Notes: generated by a model from the letters alone, not told the origin. Counted from the first letter of the stretch, positions 18,265-27,752 are shown. The stretch is DNA of 56,036 nucleotides from Litorilituus sp. (GCA_030754235.1 JASMAS010000102.1:1-56036), one strand, 5' to 3'. Translations and numbers: made by a program.

Positions 18265-20448
18265 ATGAAAAAAATCGCTCTTTCATTCCTAGCGACAACA
18301 CTAACACTTAGTCCAAATACTGTGTTAGCCGATGAAGGTATGTGGCAACCAAACCAATTACCTACTATTGCAAAGCAGCTTACTAAAGCCGGCTTAAAAC
18401 TAAACCCAAATGATTTAACAGACTTAACAGGTTTCCCTATGGGAGCTATTGTTAGTTTAGGTGGTTGTACGGCTTCATTTGTATCGGATCAAGGGCTAGT
18501 TGCTAGTAACCACCACTGTGTTTATGGTTCAGTTCAATACAACTCTAGCGCTGAAAATAACTTACTTAAAAATGGATTCTTAGCAAAATCATTTAAAGAA
18601 GAGCTACCGGCAACACCTGGCAGCCGCATTTATGTTACCGAAGAAATTAACGAAGTAACGAAACTGGTAAAATCAGGTTTAACCGATGCTATGTCAGGCA
18701 ACGAGCGTTATAAGACTATTGATAAAAACTCAAAATCTTTAGTCGCCGAGTGTGAAAATGATGATAGATACCGTTGTAGTGTGGTCAATTTTCACGGCGG
18801 TCTTGAGTATTATTTATTTAAGCAACTCACAATTCGTGATGTCCGTTTAGTACATGCTCCTGCAAGCAGCATTGGCAAATATGGCGGTGACATTGATAAC
18901 TGGATGTGGCCACGTCACACTGGTGATTATGGTTTTTACCGTGCCTATGTAGGTAAAGATGGTCAACCGGCTGATTACAGTGATGATAATGTACCTTATC
19001 AACCTAAGCATCACTTAAAAGTGAATAAAAGCAGTGTTGATGATGGCGACTATATCATGGTGTTAGGATACCCTGGCAGAACCAATCGCTACCGCACAGC
19101 TTATGAAGTTGAAAATCAATTTACTTGGGTTTATCCACAAGCAAAAGCTTACAGAGAAGAAGTAATAGATCTAATTCACCAACATTCAGAAGTGGGTAGT
19201 GAAGCGCGCATTAAATATGAAGGTACTTTAGCAGGTTTAGCTAATTACGCTAAAAACTATGGTTCTATGATCCATAGCTACGACAAGGGGACTTTTTATG
19301 AACGCAAGCAAGAGCTTGAGACAAAACTAACAGCATGGTTAAATAGCGATACCAAACGTCAATCAAAATATGGCCAAGCTTTAACAGGCTTAAATAAATT
19401 ACTTAAAAGGGAAAACGCACAACAAGCACGTGATCTTATTTTAGGTTACTTACGTTATAGCAAAATGTTAACTACGGCTAACCGCCTATATCGATTAGCT
19501 ATTGAGAATCAAAAACCAAACATTGAACGTGAACATGGTTATCAAGAGCGCGATATTGCACGTTTTGAGCAAAGCATGAAAGCGGTAAACCGTCGCTATG
19601 ATGCAAACATTGATCAAGAAATTGTAGTTGCTATGCTCACTCATTATGTTGCTTTACCTAAAGCTGAGCGTGTCAGTTCAATTGACAAATTCTTCGGCTT
19701 AACCAATAGCACAACACAAAATTTTAATGAACAAAAGCTACGTAAAAAATTAGCTAGCATGTATAAAAGTACAACACTTGATTCACAACAGCAGCGTTTA
19801 ACATGGATGAGCAAAAGTGTTAGTGACTTTGAACAAAGTGAAGACCCTTTTATTCAATTAGCCGTCACAAGTTTTAAAGAGCGCAAAGCGATTGAAGATA
19901 AAGCTAAAGAATTAGCGGGGAATATTCAGGCATACCGTCCTAAATATATGGAAGCATTAATTGCTTACTTTAACGATAACAACTTACCGGTATACGCTGA
20001 TGCTAACAGCACATTACGTATTACGTACGGTAATGTTAAAGGCTACTCTCCTCAAGATGGTTTAACCGCGACACCATACACGACCTTAGAAGGGATTGTG
20101 GCTAAAGATACTGGCGTAGCACCTTTTGATGCTCCTAAAAAGCAACTTGAGTTAATTAATAGAAAAGCCTATGGCGAGTATGCCAAAAAATCTCTTGGTT
20201 CAGTACCAGTAAACTATTTAGGTACGCTAGATATCACAGGCGGTAATTCAGGTTCACCAACCTTAAACGACAAAGCTGAATTTGTTGGCCTAGTGTTTGA
20301 TGGCGTTTATGAAAGTATTATTGGCGACTGGGACTACGATACTAAACTTAACCGTTCAATTCATGTTGATATTCGTTACATGCTTTGGGTAATGGAGCAT
20401 GTTGACGGCGCAACAAACTTAATTGAAGAAATGGATATTGTCGAATAA
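18265..20448 (+). CDS. S46 family dipeptidyl peptidase (DPP7-like)
   Basis: A 727-aa secreted serine peptidase that removes dipeptides from peptide N-termini. Residues 1-22 are a signal peptide ending VLADE. The chymotrypsin-like triad is visible as His in ASNHHCVYG, Asp in WPRHTGDYGFYRAY and Ser662 in TGGNSGSPTLN. In this family the residue 18 after the catalytic Ser sets P1 preference: Arg in the Asp/Glu-specific DPP11, Gly in DPP7. Here it is Gly680 in GLVFDGVYE, so hydrophobic preference is inferred. The 45-bp space to the MITE-like element leaves little room for a promoter outside it. A strong terminator follows. Confidence 0.93.
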   Translation: MKKIALSFLATTLTLSPNTVLADEGMWQPNQLPTIAKQLTKAGLKLNPNDLTDLTGFPMGAIVSLGGCTASFVSDQGLVASNHHCVYGSVQYNSSAENNLLKNGFLAKSFKEELPATPGSRIYVTEEINEVTKLVKSGLTDAMSGNERYKTIDKNSKSLVAECENDDRYRCSVVNFHGGLEYYLFKQLTIRDVRLVHAPASSIGKYGGDIDNWMWPRHTGDYGFYRAYVGKDGQPADYSDDNVPYQPKHHLKVNKSSVDDGDYIMVLGYPGRTNRYRTAYEVENQFTWVYPQAKAYREEVIDLIHQHSEVGSEARIKYEGTLAGLANYAKNYGSMIHSYDKGTFYERKQELETKLTAWLNSDTKRQSKYGQALTGLNKLLKRENAQQARDLILGYLRYSKMLTTANRLYRLAIENQKPNIEREHGYQERDIARFEQSMKAVNRRYDANIDQEIVVAMLTHYVALPKAERVSSIDKFFGLTNSTTQNFNEQKLRKKLASMYKSTTLDSQQQRLTWMSKSVSDFEQSEDPFIQLAVTSFKERKAIEDKAKELAGNIQAYRPKYMEALIAYFNDNNLPVYADANSTLRITYGNVKGYSPQDGLTATPYTTLEGIVAKDTGVAPFDAPKKQLELINRKAYGEYAKKSLGSVPVNYLGTLDITGGNSGSPTLNDKAEFVGLVFDGVYESIIGDWDYDTKLNRSIHVDIRYMLWVMEHVDGATNLIEEMDIVE

Positions 20449-20462
20449 CATCTTCAATAACA

Positions 20463-20504
20463 GCGATAAAAAAATCCGACAATTAGTCGGATTTTTTTTA
20501 TCGC
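20463..20504. terminator. Bidirectional terminator after the S46 peptidase gene
   Basis: Stem TCCGAC/GTCGGA with a 5-nt loop AATTA, flanked by an A-run and a T-run that extend the pairing out to GCGATA/TATCGC. It can end both the peptidase gene and the convergent TPP enzyme gene. Confidence 0.88.
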
Positions 20505-20509
20505 ATTAA

Positions 20510-22300
20510 CTAGCTAGTCAATGCTTGCCATTTTTTCATGGCGTCTGCTTGTCCGTTTTTAGCTTTAATGTACAAATTAAGTATTTTCAATTCATTGCTT
20601 TGTTTTGATTCTAACGGCTCCGCCAATACTTCAATTAATGAGACACCAGAGCACTGTTGAAAGTTAGCGAAACAGAGCTTAAACTCGGTTACCGTTTGAC
20701 AAGTTTTAGATTGGCCTTGATAGGCAGCAACAATATGGTGAACATCAAAGCTTTCATCATTACAGTGATATATAGCATTATTGCCACTTTTTCCTAAATG
20801 AAAAACATTATTCCGCATATATATTATGGTGACATCAGTTCTATCTTTTAGAAAATGAATCAGCTCATTTAACTGAAAATGAAAACCACCATCGCCAATA
20901 ATAACCACTGCACGTTCTTGCCTTGCAAGGGGAACATCACCTTGTTCTTTTATTTTTTGGGCCACTACGCGGGCATAAGGCAATGCTGTTCCCATTGCCC
21001 CATACCAAGGGTTAGTTAGCCATGAGCGCCCTAATGCTGATCCTCGTACTTTTAAGCTATAACTTGCAAAGTATGAATTACCTACTTCAGGCAAATACAC
21101 CAATGGCATAGGTTGCTGTGCCTGTATTTCATTTAACGTGGCAGCAAGGTTATTAAAATCTATTTTGTCCATCTCATCTACAGCAGGTGGTGAATCGTTA
21201 ATAGCTTGAAAAGTAAACCTTTCAATATTACTTTTTAATAATAGCTCAAAGACTTCAATTAAATCCTTTTCTAGTAGAGCCCCTCCCTTTAGCAAGGTTT
21301 TATTGACAAAACTCTCTACCTTGTGAGTCCCTGTTGCAAAAGCAATATTACAATCTTGTGCAAAAATACTCGTGGCAACATCAATAATATAATCAACTTC
21401 TCGCTCAATATAGTCTCGCTCAGCTGTTTGGGTAAAAACACCGTTATAAGCACCTAAACATAAAGGTTCATATTCATCAAACAAACCTTTAGCAAACCAA
21501 GAGGTTGCATAAGGAATATTAAACTTATTGGCAAATTCAATAACAAGTTTTTTAAGCTTTTGATTATGTTTAAGTTTATCACCAAGATATAAAAGCGGCT
21601 TTGCAGACTGCACTAATTTATTTTCAATATTGGCAACCACAAGCTCACTCCCTGCCAAAACATTTGTGCCACAGCAAATATTCTCTACAGCGCTAGGGAG
21701 CTTAATCGGTTGGGTTTTAGCAAATACTTGATCACGTGGTACTTCAATAAATACAGGTTGTTTATTTTTATAGGCTTCAGCTACAATTTGATAAAAACAT
21801 TGCCCTGCCAAATTGGGGTGGCCTTCAAGTCGTTGGCCTTGTAACCTTTCCACTCTCATACCTAGTGCAGAAAAAGCTTCAAGTGCATTATCATATTCAG
21901 CTTTCCATGACGCATTAGGATGAATTGTATGATGAATCGCTAATTGATTTACCTCACTTTCTGCTGGGGCGCCAGAAATAAAAACCACCGGTAAGCCTTC
22001 AGTAACAGCCAATGCAGCAGCACTCGTGCACGGCAAACTACCAACCATGTAAGTTGTTAAACAAAAACCCATGCCATCGATTTCAGCCTGAGCACAAGCG
22101 GAGAAGCCTGCATGCATTTCATTACTTGAAGGGTATATTTGCACTTTATCATCTAAAGCCGCAATTATATTGGCAGCGAAATCACCACCCACTCCATATA
22201 TTTTTTTACCACTAAAAAAGCTAATCACACTTGCCATGGTTTCTCCAAGGGTAGGCAATTGTTCATTATAGCTTTTACCAAAACTCATCTCGTACGACAT
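20510..22300 (-). CDS. Thiamine-pyrophosphate-dependent decarboxylase (pyruvate/indolepyruvate decarboxylase family)
   Basis: A 596-aa ThDP enzyme with the pyruvate decarboxylase fold. The catalytic Glu that activates the cofactor is in SSNEMHAGFSA at about residue 61. A His-His pair in LAIHHTIH at about residue 122 is the signature of non-oxidative decarboxylases rather than acetolactate synthases. The Mg/ThDP motif starts at GDGGFHFQLNEL (about 469) and closes with the Asn pair of MRNNVFHLG about 27 residues later. The substrate is not decided by these features. GGAAC precedes the ATG at 22300. It is a lone gene sharing a terminator with the S46 peptidase. Confidence 0.85.
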   Translation of the reverse strand: MSYEMSFGKSYNEQLPTLGETMASVISFFSGKKIYGVGGDFAANIIAALDDKVQIYPSSNEMHAGFSACAQAEIDGMGFCLTTYMVGSLPCTSAAALAVTEGLPVVFISGAPAESEVNQLAIHHTIHPNASWKAEYDNALEAFSALGMRVERLQGQRLEGHPNLAGQCFYQIVAEAYKNKQPVFIEVPRDQVFAKTQPIKLPSAVENICCGTNVLAGSELVVANIENKLVQSAKPLLYLGDKLKHNQKLKKLVIEFANKFNIPYATSWFAKGLFDEYEPLCLGAYNGVFTQTAERDYIEREVDYIIDVATSIFAQDCNIAFATGTHKVESFVNKTLLKGGALLEKDLIEVFELLLKSNIERFTFQAINDSPPAVDEMDKIDFNNLAATLNEIQAQQPMPLVYLPEVGNSYFASYSLKVRGSALGRSWLTNPWYGAMGTALPYARVVAQKIKEQGDVPLARQERAVVIIGDGGFHFQLNELIHFLKDRTDVTIIYMRNNVFHLGKSGNNAIYHCNDESFDVHHIVAAYQGQSKTCQTVTEFKLCFANFQQCSGVSLIEVLAEPLESKQSNELKILNLYIKAKNGQADAMKKWQALTS

Positions 22301-22466
22301 AATGTTCCAAACTAACGATTATTTTAAACAGTGTTGGTTACTTTAATAAATGAATGTAATAACGAACTGATCAAGATCATACTTTGCTAAGATGATAGAA
22401 AACTAGCTCATAAAGGAGTGTTAACGGTTATTTACACGACTTGTAAAAAGGTTTAACGGTACAACA

Positions 22467-22496
22467 AAAAAGGCCGCTATAAATAGCGGCCTTTTA
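22467..22496 (-). terminator. Terminator of pit
   Basis: GC-rich stem AGGCCGCTAT / ATAGCGGCCT flanked by A and T runs; on the minus strand it is followed by six Ts, downstream of the pit stop at 22518. It can also work in the other direction. Confidence 0.88.
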
Positions 22497-22517
22497 TTTA
22501 ATATATTCTTTTATAGA

Positions 22518-23783
22518 CTAAGCAAATATGCCTTTCATCATCCAGAAGAACATAATTGAAAGACCGGCACCAACGGGTAGCGTGATAACCCAAGAAACAA
22601 CAATATTACGCACAACACCTAAGTTAATTGCAGCAATACCTCGTGCCATACCTACACCTAATACCGCCCCAACGAGGGTTTGTGTTGTAGAGATAGGCAA
22701 ACCGGCACCCGATGCAATAACCACAGTACAAGCTGCAGCTAATTCAGCAGCAAAACCACGGCTAGGCGTTAAGTGAGTGATACCTTGACCAATTGTCGCA
22801 ATAACTTTATGACCGAAAATAGCAAGACCGGCAACGATACCAAAACCACCTAATGGTAAAATCCACCAAGCAAGCGGGGACTTCGCCGAAATTTCGCCAC
22901 CATTATCAACGATACTAACCACAGCGGCTAGTGGTCCAATCGCGTTAGCAACATCATTTGAACCATGTGCAAATGCCATACAACAAGCGGTCACTATCAT
23001 TAAAATAGCAAATACTTTTTCTACGTTTGCATAATGCATTTTAACCGCAGCGGTTTCATCAAACTTGATTCGATTGATGAACACTTTACCCACAATAGCA
23101 ACTGCTACAGCGGTAATAATTGCATATATATAACCATCAGTTGTGCCAATATGTAAATCAAGGTGCTTAAGGCCTTTTTTAATCGTGACTAAGGCAAGTA
23201 CAAAACCCGCTAAAAACATATAAAAAGGGACCCAGCGTTTTGCTTGCTGCAAAGGTTTATCCGTATCAAAAATCAATTTTTGAGCACTGTTAAATATTAT
23301 AAAGGCAATAACACCTGAAATAAGTGGCGTAATTATCCAACTACCGACAATACCGCCAACTTTAGACCAAGTAACTGCATCAGCACTTACGCCCATCGCC
23401 GCAAAACCAACAATAGCTCCAACAATAGAGTGCGTTGTAGAAACAGGCCAGCCTAATGCTGAGGCAATAAGCAGCCATGTCGCTGCAGCAAATAATGCTG
23501 AAATCATACCAAAGACAAGTAGTTCAGGGGCATCAACAAAGAAGCTGGCATCAATAATACCTTTTCGAATGGTTGACGTGACTTCACCACCGGCTAAATA
23601 GGCACCCGCAAATTCAAAAACCATGGCGATAATAATCGCTTGTTTAATCGTTAATGCTTTTGAGCCTACAGAGGTTCCCATGGCATTGGCAACATCATTT
23701 GCACCAATACCCCATGCCATGAATAAACCAACAACGGCAGCAATAATAACTAGGGTAGAACCTGAGTTAAGTAAAATTTCCAT
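22518..23783 (-). CDS. pit: Inorganic phosphate transporter (Pit family)
   Basis: A 421-aa membrane protein that imports phosphate, probably as a metal-phosphate complex, using the ion gradient. The duplicated PiT signature is clear: GIGANDVANAMGTSVGS at about residues 26-42 and AHGSNDVANAIGPLAAV in the second half; each half also has a PVSTTHSIVGA/PISTTQTLVGA segment. About ten TM segments are present. It follows the DUF47 gene by 10 bases, the usual pairing in which the PhoU-like protein modulates the transporter. The operon has a probable PhoB box upstream. Confidence 0.93.
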   Translation of the reverse strand: MEILLNSGSTLVIIAAVVGLFMAWGIGANDVANAMGTSVGSKALTIKQAIIIAMVFEFAGAYLAGGEVTSTIRKGIIDASFFVDAPELLVFGMISALFAAATWLLIASALGWPVSTTHSIVGAIVGFAAMGVSADAVTWSKVGGIVGSWIITPLISGVIAFIIFNSAQKLIFDTDKPLQQAKRWVPFYMFLAGFVLALVTIKKGLKHLDLHIGTTDGYIYAIITAVAVAIVGKVFINRIKFDETAAVKMHYANVEKVFAILMIVTACCMAFAHGSNDVANAIGPLAAVVSIVDNGGEISAKSPLAWWILPLGGFGIVAGLAIFGHKVIATIGQGITHLTPSRGFAAELAAACTVVIASGAGLPISTTQTLVGAVLGVGMARGIAAINLGVVRNIVVSWVITLPVGAGLSIMFFWMMKGIFA

Positions 23784-23793
23784 CAGATATACC

Positions 23794-24474
23794 TTATTTT
23801 CTAGCTAAAAGAATTTCTAAACGTGCACCTACACGCTCAGCAAGGTCAGCTAAATCCCCAACCCAATCGATAATTTGATATAAGAACATAACATCAATAG
23901 GGTTTAGTTCATTTTCAAGTGCTAATAAGTCTTTACGCAGGTTGATCTGCATTAAATCAGTATCATCCTCTATTTCATCTAATTGATTGATCATTTTTTC
24001 AACCAATACAACTTCACGACCCTTAAAGCCTGTTTCTAATAGGTCATCTAGTTCATTAATCGCTTCAGCTGCTTTTTCTGTTGCCGCAATACAGCGAGAT
24101 AAGTATTCATTAAATTGTGTTTGCAAACTAACAGGAATTTCTAATCGACGGCCTAAGACGCGACCTGCGATATCTTTCGCTTTATTCGCTATTTTGTCTT
24201 GCTGCGTCAATAATTCCAATAAATCGGCTCTATCTACTGGCATAAACAACCCACCAGGCAACTCTAGGCGTAACTGACGTTTTAAGGCATCAGCATCATG
24301 TTCTAAGCTTGATAATTTACGACGAACTTCAGCTGCTTCAGTCCAGTTTTTGTCACTGCAAGCACTAAAGAAAGGGATAAGTTGATTGCTACATTTAACA
24401 ACCAATCGGATATGTTTTTCTAATGGTTTAATAGGGGATTTAGCGAAAACCCCTAATATTGAATTTCTGGCCAT
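23794..24474 (-). CDS. TIGR00153/DUF47 PhoU-like protein
   Basis: A 226-aa all-helical protein related to PhoU, always found with Pit transporters and thought to regulate them. I take the ATG at 24474 (MARNSILGVFAKSPIKPLEKH), which matches the family start and has TGGAAAA upstream. The longer frame to 24573 would add an unconserved 33-residue N-terminus and overlap the promoter. Features are the charged helices SLEHDADALKRQLR and QDKIANKAKDIAG. It is the first gene of a two-gene operon with pit. Confidence 0.92.
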   Translation of the reverse strand: MARNSILGVFAKSPIKPLEKHIRLVVKCSNQLIPFFSACSDKNWTEAAEVRRKLSSLEHDADALKRQLRLELPGGLFMPVDRADLLELLTQQDKIANKAKDIAGRVLGRRLEIPVSLQTQFNEYLSRCIAATEKAAEAINELDDLLETGFKGREVVLVEKMINQLDEIEDDTDLMQINLRKDLLALENELNPIDVMFLYQIIDWVGDLADLAERVGARLEILLARK

Positions 24475-24577
24475 AATATTTTTCCAGTGATTATTTTTCG
24501 ATGCGGATAATAACGCATTTTTTTTGCAATTACTAAGGCGCAACGCATACAAGTAATATATTTTACAAAACATATTA

Positions 24578-24596
24578 TATGATAGTTATGTGACAT
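24578..24596 (-). promoter_or_regulatory. Probable PhoB box upstream of the DUF47-pit operon
   Basis: On the minus strand the 19-mer ATGTCACATAACTATCATA matches the Pho-box consensus (two TGTCA-type 7-mers with AT-rich spacers) at 16 of 19 positions. It lies 104 bases before the DUF47 start. A TAAAAT hexamer 12 bases downstream (24560-24565) could be the -10. The match is seen; control by PhoB is inferred. Confidence 0.6.
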
Positions 24597-24611
24597 TTTT
24601 ATTACAAAAAC

Positions 24612-24648
24612 AAAAGCCTTTACTATCATAAGGATAACAAAGGCTTTT
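24612..24648 (-). terminator. Terminator of the aldehyde dehydrogenase gene
   Basis: Perfect 10-bp inverted repeat AAAAGCCTTT / AAAGGCTTTT with a 17-nt loop, downstream of the ALDH stop; on the minus strand the right arm runs into further Ts. Confidence 0.75.
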
Positions 24649-24679
24649 ATGTAAATATCATTACTAAGTTAATGAGAAG

Positions 24680-26125
24680 TTATTTTAAAAAAAGTTTATA
24701 AATTAATTTATGAACCAATTTCCCATAAGGCGGAAAAGCATTTGAAGCGGTATTAATTTTACCTTTTTTTAATACTGACTTCGCTTTTGAGAAAGTTAAA
24801 AAACCTTCATGTCCGTGATAATGGCCCATCCCTGAAGGACCAATTCCACCAAATGGCATATCATCTTGCACCACATGCATAGCCGCATCATTTAAACAAA
24901 CCCCACCAGCATGGGTACGTTCTAGTACAGCTTGCTGCGTGCTTTCCTCATGACTACATAAGTATAATGCTAGCGGTCTAGGACGCTCATTCACATACTT
25001 GATTGCGTCATCTATTTGGTTATAAGTGACAATAGGTAAAATAGGACCAAAAATTTCTTCTTGCATCAATAACATATCATCATTGACGTTATTTACTATC
25101 GTCAATGGCATTTTGCCTGCACTTAAACAGTCTTGTTCGCTGTCATTCCCCAGCGGGGTTAACACAGCACCTTTATCTTGGGCATCAGCTAACCATTGCT
25201 GCAATCGCCTTAACTGCCCTTCATTAATAATACTACTGTAATCATTATTATTAGCAACACTTGGGTACATTTTACTAAACTGCTGACTTAATGCTTGCTT
25301 AAGCTCGTCAATACGCCCTGCTGGGCATAGTAAGTAATCTGGAGCAACACAGGTTTGCCCTGCATTTAAGGTTTTACCTAAAATAAAACGTGACACCGCA
25401 TCATTTATCGCTATTTTATCATCAATAATAGTTGGAGACTTCCCCCCTAATTCAAGGGTCACTGGAGTTAAATTTTTCGCAGCTGCTGCCATAACAATTT
25501 TACCAACTCGGGTTGAACCAGTAAAAAGTAAGTGATCAAAAGCTTGAGCAGAAAAGTGTGCCGCAACAGAAGGACCGCCGTTAATTACAGCAACTTTATC
25601 TATTGAAAAAATACCATTGATTAATTTTTTAATAACATCATTCGTTGCCGGGGTAAATTCCGACATTTTTATCATGGCGCGATTTCCCGCTGCTAAGGCT
25701 GTACTTAGCGGCCCTAAGGATAAAAACAATGGATAGTTCCATGGGGTAATAATGCCAATTACGCCAAGAGGTTGATAGATAACAAAAGCTTTTGCTGGTT
25801 GAAATAATACTCCAACATGACGCTTAGAAGGTTTTACCCATTTTTTAATATGCTTAATCGCATAATTAATCCCCATAATGGTTGGCATTAAATCTCCCAT
25901 TTTACTGTCATCAACACTTCGACAGCCAAAATCCTTGGACAAAGCCTCTACTAACTCTTCTTGGTGTGCCAGAATAGCTGATTTGAGTTTTAACAGATCT
26001 TCAATACGTTCTTGTACTGATAAATAGGGTTGGGATGCAAACGATTTTTTTTGCGAGATTATAATATCATCAACAGCACTAATTTCTTGTTGATCATCTG
26101 CTTTTGTGTATAAGTTATCTGCCAT
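24680..26125 (-). CDS. Aldehyde dehydrogenase, coniferyl-aldehyde-dehydrogenase type
   Basis: A 481-aa NAD(P)+-dependent aldehyde dehydrogenase that oxidises an aldehyde to the acid. Key parts are the Asn-containing TPWNYPLFL, the general-base Glu in VTLELGGKSP and the nucleophile Cys in NAGQTCVAPDYLL. The N-terminal third, with SKDFGCRSVDDSKMGDL, resembles coniferyl aldehyde dehydrogenases (CalB type) more than glycolytic ones. The hydrophobic C-terminal end (LVHKLIYKLFLK) is also seen in membrane-associated members. The ATG at 26125 has AAGGTGAG five bases upstream; a GTG three codons earlier falls within that site. The substrate in vivo is unknown. Confidence 0.88.
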   Translation of the reverse strand: MADNLYTKADDQQEISAVDDIIISQKKSFASQPYLSVQERIEDLLKLKSAILAHQEELVEALSKDFGCRSVDDSKMGDLMPTIMGINYAIKHIKKWVKPSKRHVGVLFQPAKAFVIYQPLGVIGIITPWNYPLFLSLGPLSTALAAGNRAMIKMSEFTPATNDVIKKLINGIFSIDKVAVINGGPSVAAHFSAQAFDHLLFTGSTRVGKIVMAAAAKNLTPVTLELGGKSPTIIDDKIAINDAVSRFILGKTLNAGQTCVAPDYLLCPAGRIDELKQALSQQFSKMYPSVANNNDYSSIINEGQLRRLQQWLADAQDKGAVLTPLGNDSEQDCLSAGKMPLTIVNNVNDDMLLMQEEIFGPILPIVTYNQIDDAIKYVNERPRPLALYLCSHEESTQQAVLERTHAGGVCLNDAAMHVVQDDMPFGGIGPSGMGHYHGHEGFLTFSKAKSVLKKGKINTASNAFPPYGKLVHKLIYKLFLK

Positions 26126-26574
26126 AAAGCTCACCTTAAAATATTCTTCTTATCAATCACGCTAACGCGCTGATATAAAACCAAGATAAATGATTGATAG
26201 TGCTAGCTGCTCCGATGAGCTATATAAACATAATATTAACTAATTAGCGATAGTTTTCTTAATATCTAAATCATCGAAAGTAACACTGAGATATGAGTAT
26301 ATCAGGAGCACAAAATGAATAAGAGTGTGCATAAAACCAACACTGACTGAAGGCTAAAAATAATTGAACGTTGAACTATCCCTAACCTGTAGCTTACTGA
26401 TAATAAATGCATATTTACAATGGTGACAAATGAAAACTATATCAGTAAGTAAGCACAATGGCAGGAAGTAGCAAAGAAGCTCATCAAAAGAAGCACTGCG
26501 TTATCAAAAAGCTAACTCAGCTTAAATTAACTTAACTTAACGCCAAACCTTATCAATACAGCGTTTGATACAAG
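26126..26574. other. Intergenic region between ALDH and pilU
   Basis: Gap of 449 bp that holds the ALDH promoter (minus strand). I see no gene, RNA or terminator in it; only very short frames are present. Confidence 0.5.
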
Positions 26575-27702
26575 TTAGTCGTTAAGGGGGTCTAGACCAT
26601 CAAGAGTAACGCCTGAAAGTCCACCTGTACCACCTTGCTCATTACTTCGTAATTTAATCATTAAACGTAAATCATTAGGAGAGTCAGCATGATGCAGTGC
26701 ATCGGCGTAAGCAATTAAACCTTCTTGATACAAACTGAAAAGCGCTTGATCAAAGGTTTGCATGCCCTGCTCATTTGATTTTTCCATCACTTCTTTAATA
26801 CTACTTACATCACCTTTTTTGATCAGCTCTGAGATGTAAGGTGAATTTAGCAATACTTCAATAGCAACAACTCGACCATTACCATCTCTTGTCGGTACAA
26901 GTTGTTGAGCAACAATACCGCGCAAATTCAAAGCTAAATCAAATAATAATTTATCATGTTGATTGCTAGGGACAAGGTGCATAATTCGATCAATCGCTTG
27001 GTTAGCATTATTAGCATGCAAAGTAGCGATACATAAATGGCCTGTTTCGGCAAAACTTAGCGCATGCTCCATGATTTCTTTGCTACGAATTTCACCAATT
27101 AAAATCACATCAGGAGCTTGGCGTAATGAGCTTTTTAACGCGACATCAAATGATTCAGTATCTAAGCCAACTTCTCGTTGGGTGATCATACTTTTGTTAT
27201 GCTCATGAATAAACTCTACAGGATCTTCAATGGTTAAAATATGACCTCGAGAGTTACGGTTACGATAACCAATAAGTGATGCCATTGACGTTGATTTCCC
27301 TGTACCAGTACCACCAACAAATAACACTAAGCCTCGCTTTGACATCACCACGTCTTTGAGCACTGAAGGTAAGCCTAGTGCATCAACATCAGGGATTTCA
27401 GTAACAATTCGGCGAATAACCATACCCGCCATATCACGCTGCCAAAAGGCAGAAACACGAAAACGACCAATATTGTCAATTGCTATAGCAAAGTTACACT
27501 CTTTTTCTTCATTGAACTGGCAAATTTGTTTTTCTGTCATAGCATTGTGTACTAGCGCTAGCGATTCTTCAGGCGTTAAGAGATGATCGTCTATAGCCTT
27601 TAATTCACCATTAACTTTGGCACTAACAGCGAGCTTTGCCGTAACAAACATATCTGATGCGCTTGCTTTTACCATCTTTTCAAGTAATTGATGAAATGTC
27701 AT
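26575..27702 (-). CDS. pilU: Type IV pilus retraction ATPase PilU
   Basis: A 375-aa hexameric ATPase of the secretion/retraction family, which assists PilT in pulling back type IV pili. Walker A is GGTGTGKST, the Asp box is ILTIEDPVEFIHEH, Walker B is DVILIGEIRSKEIMEHAL and the His box is ATLHANNANQAIDRI. A C-terminal tail (LRSNEQGGTGGLSGVTLDGLD) beyond the PilT core is typical of PilU. It follows pilT on the same strand after 37 bases that hold a heptanucleotide repeat. Confidence 0.95.
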   Translation of the reverse strand: MTFHQLLEKMVKASASDMFVTAKLAVSAKVNGELKAIDDHLLTPEESLALVHNAMTEKQICQFNEEKECNFAIAIDNIGRFRVSAFWQRDMAGMVIRRIVTEIPDVDALGLPSVLKDVVMSKRGLVLFVGGTGTGKSTSMASLIGYRNRNSRGHILTIEDPVEFIHEHNKSMITQREVGLDTESFDVALKSSLRQAPDVILIGEIRSKEIMEHALSFAETGHLCIATLHANNANQAIDRIMHLVPSNQHDKLLFDLALNLRGIVAQQLVPTRDGNGRVVAIEVLLNSPYISELIKKGDVSSIKEVMEKSNEQGMQTFDQALFSLYQEGLIAYADALHHADSPNDLRLMIKLRSNEQGGTGGLSGVTLDGLDPLND

Positions 27703-27724
27703 TTAATACTCCGTACTTTCACTA

Positions 27725-27752
27725 ACTAATAACTAATAACTAATAACTAATA
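27725..27752. repeat. Four tandem copies of ACTAATA
   Basis: Four perfect 7-bp units preceded by a partial ACTA at 27721-27724. The array covers the last codons and stop of pilT and the start of the pilT-pilU spacer. Because the unit is not a multiple of three, copy change alters the spacer and could alter the very last residues of PilT. Confidence 0.9.

Noticed and set aside
22012..22215. Plus-strand frame inside the TPP enzyme gene
   Set aside because: Antisense shadow without any signals.
26314..26349. Eleven-codon frame MNKSVHKTNTD
   Set aside because: Too short and isolated, although AGGAG precedes it; no evidence of a leader peptide or attenuator beside it.
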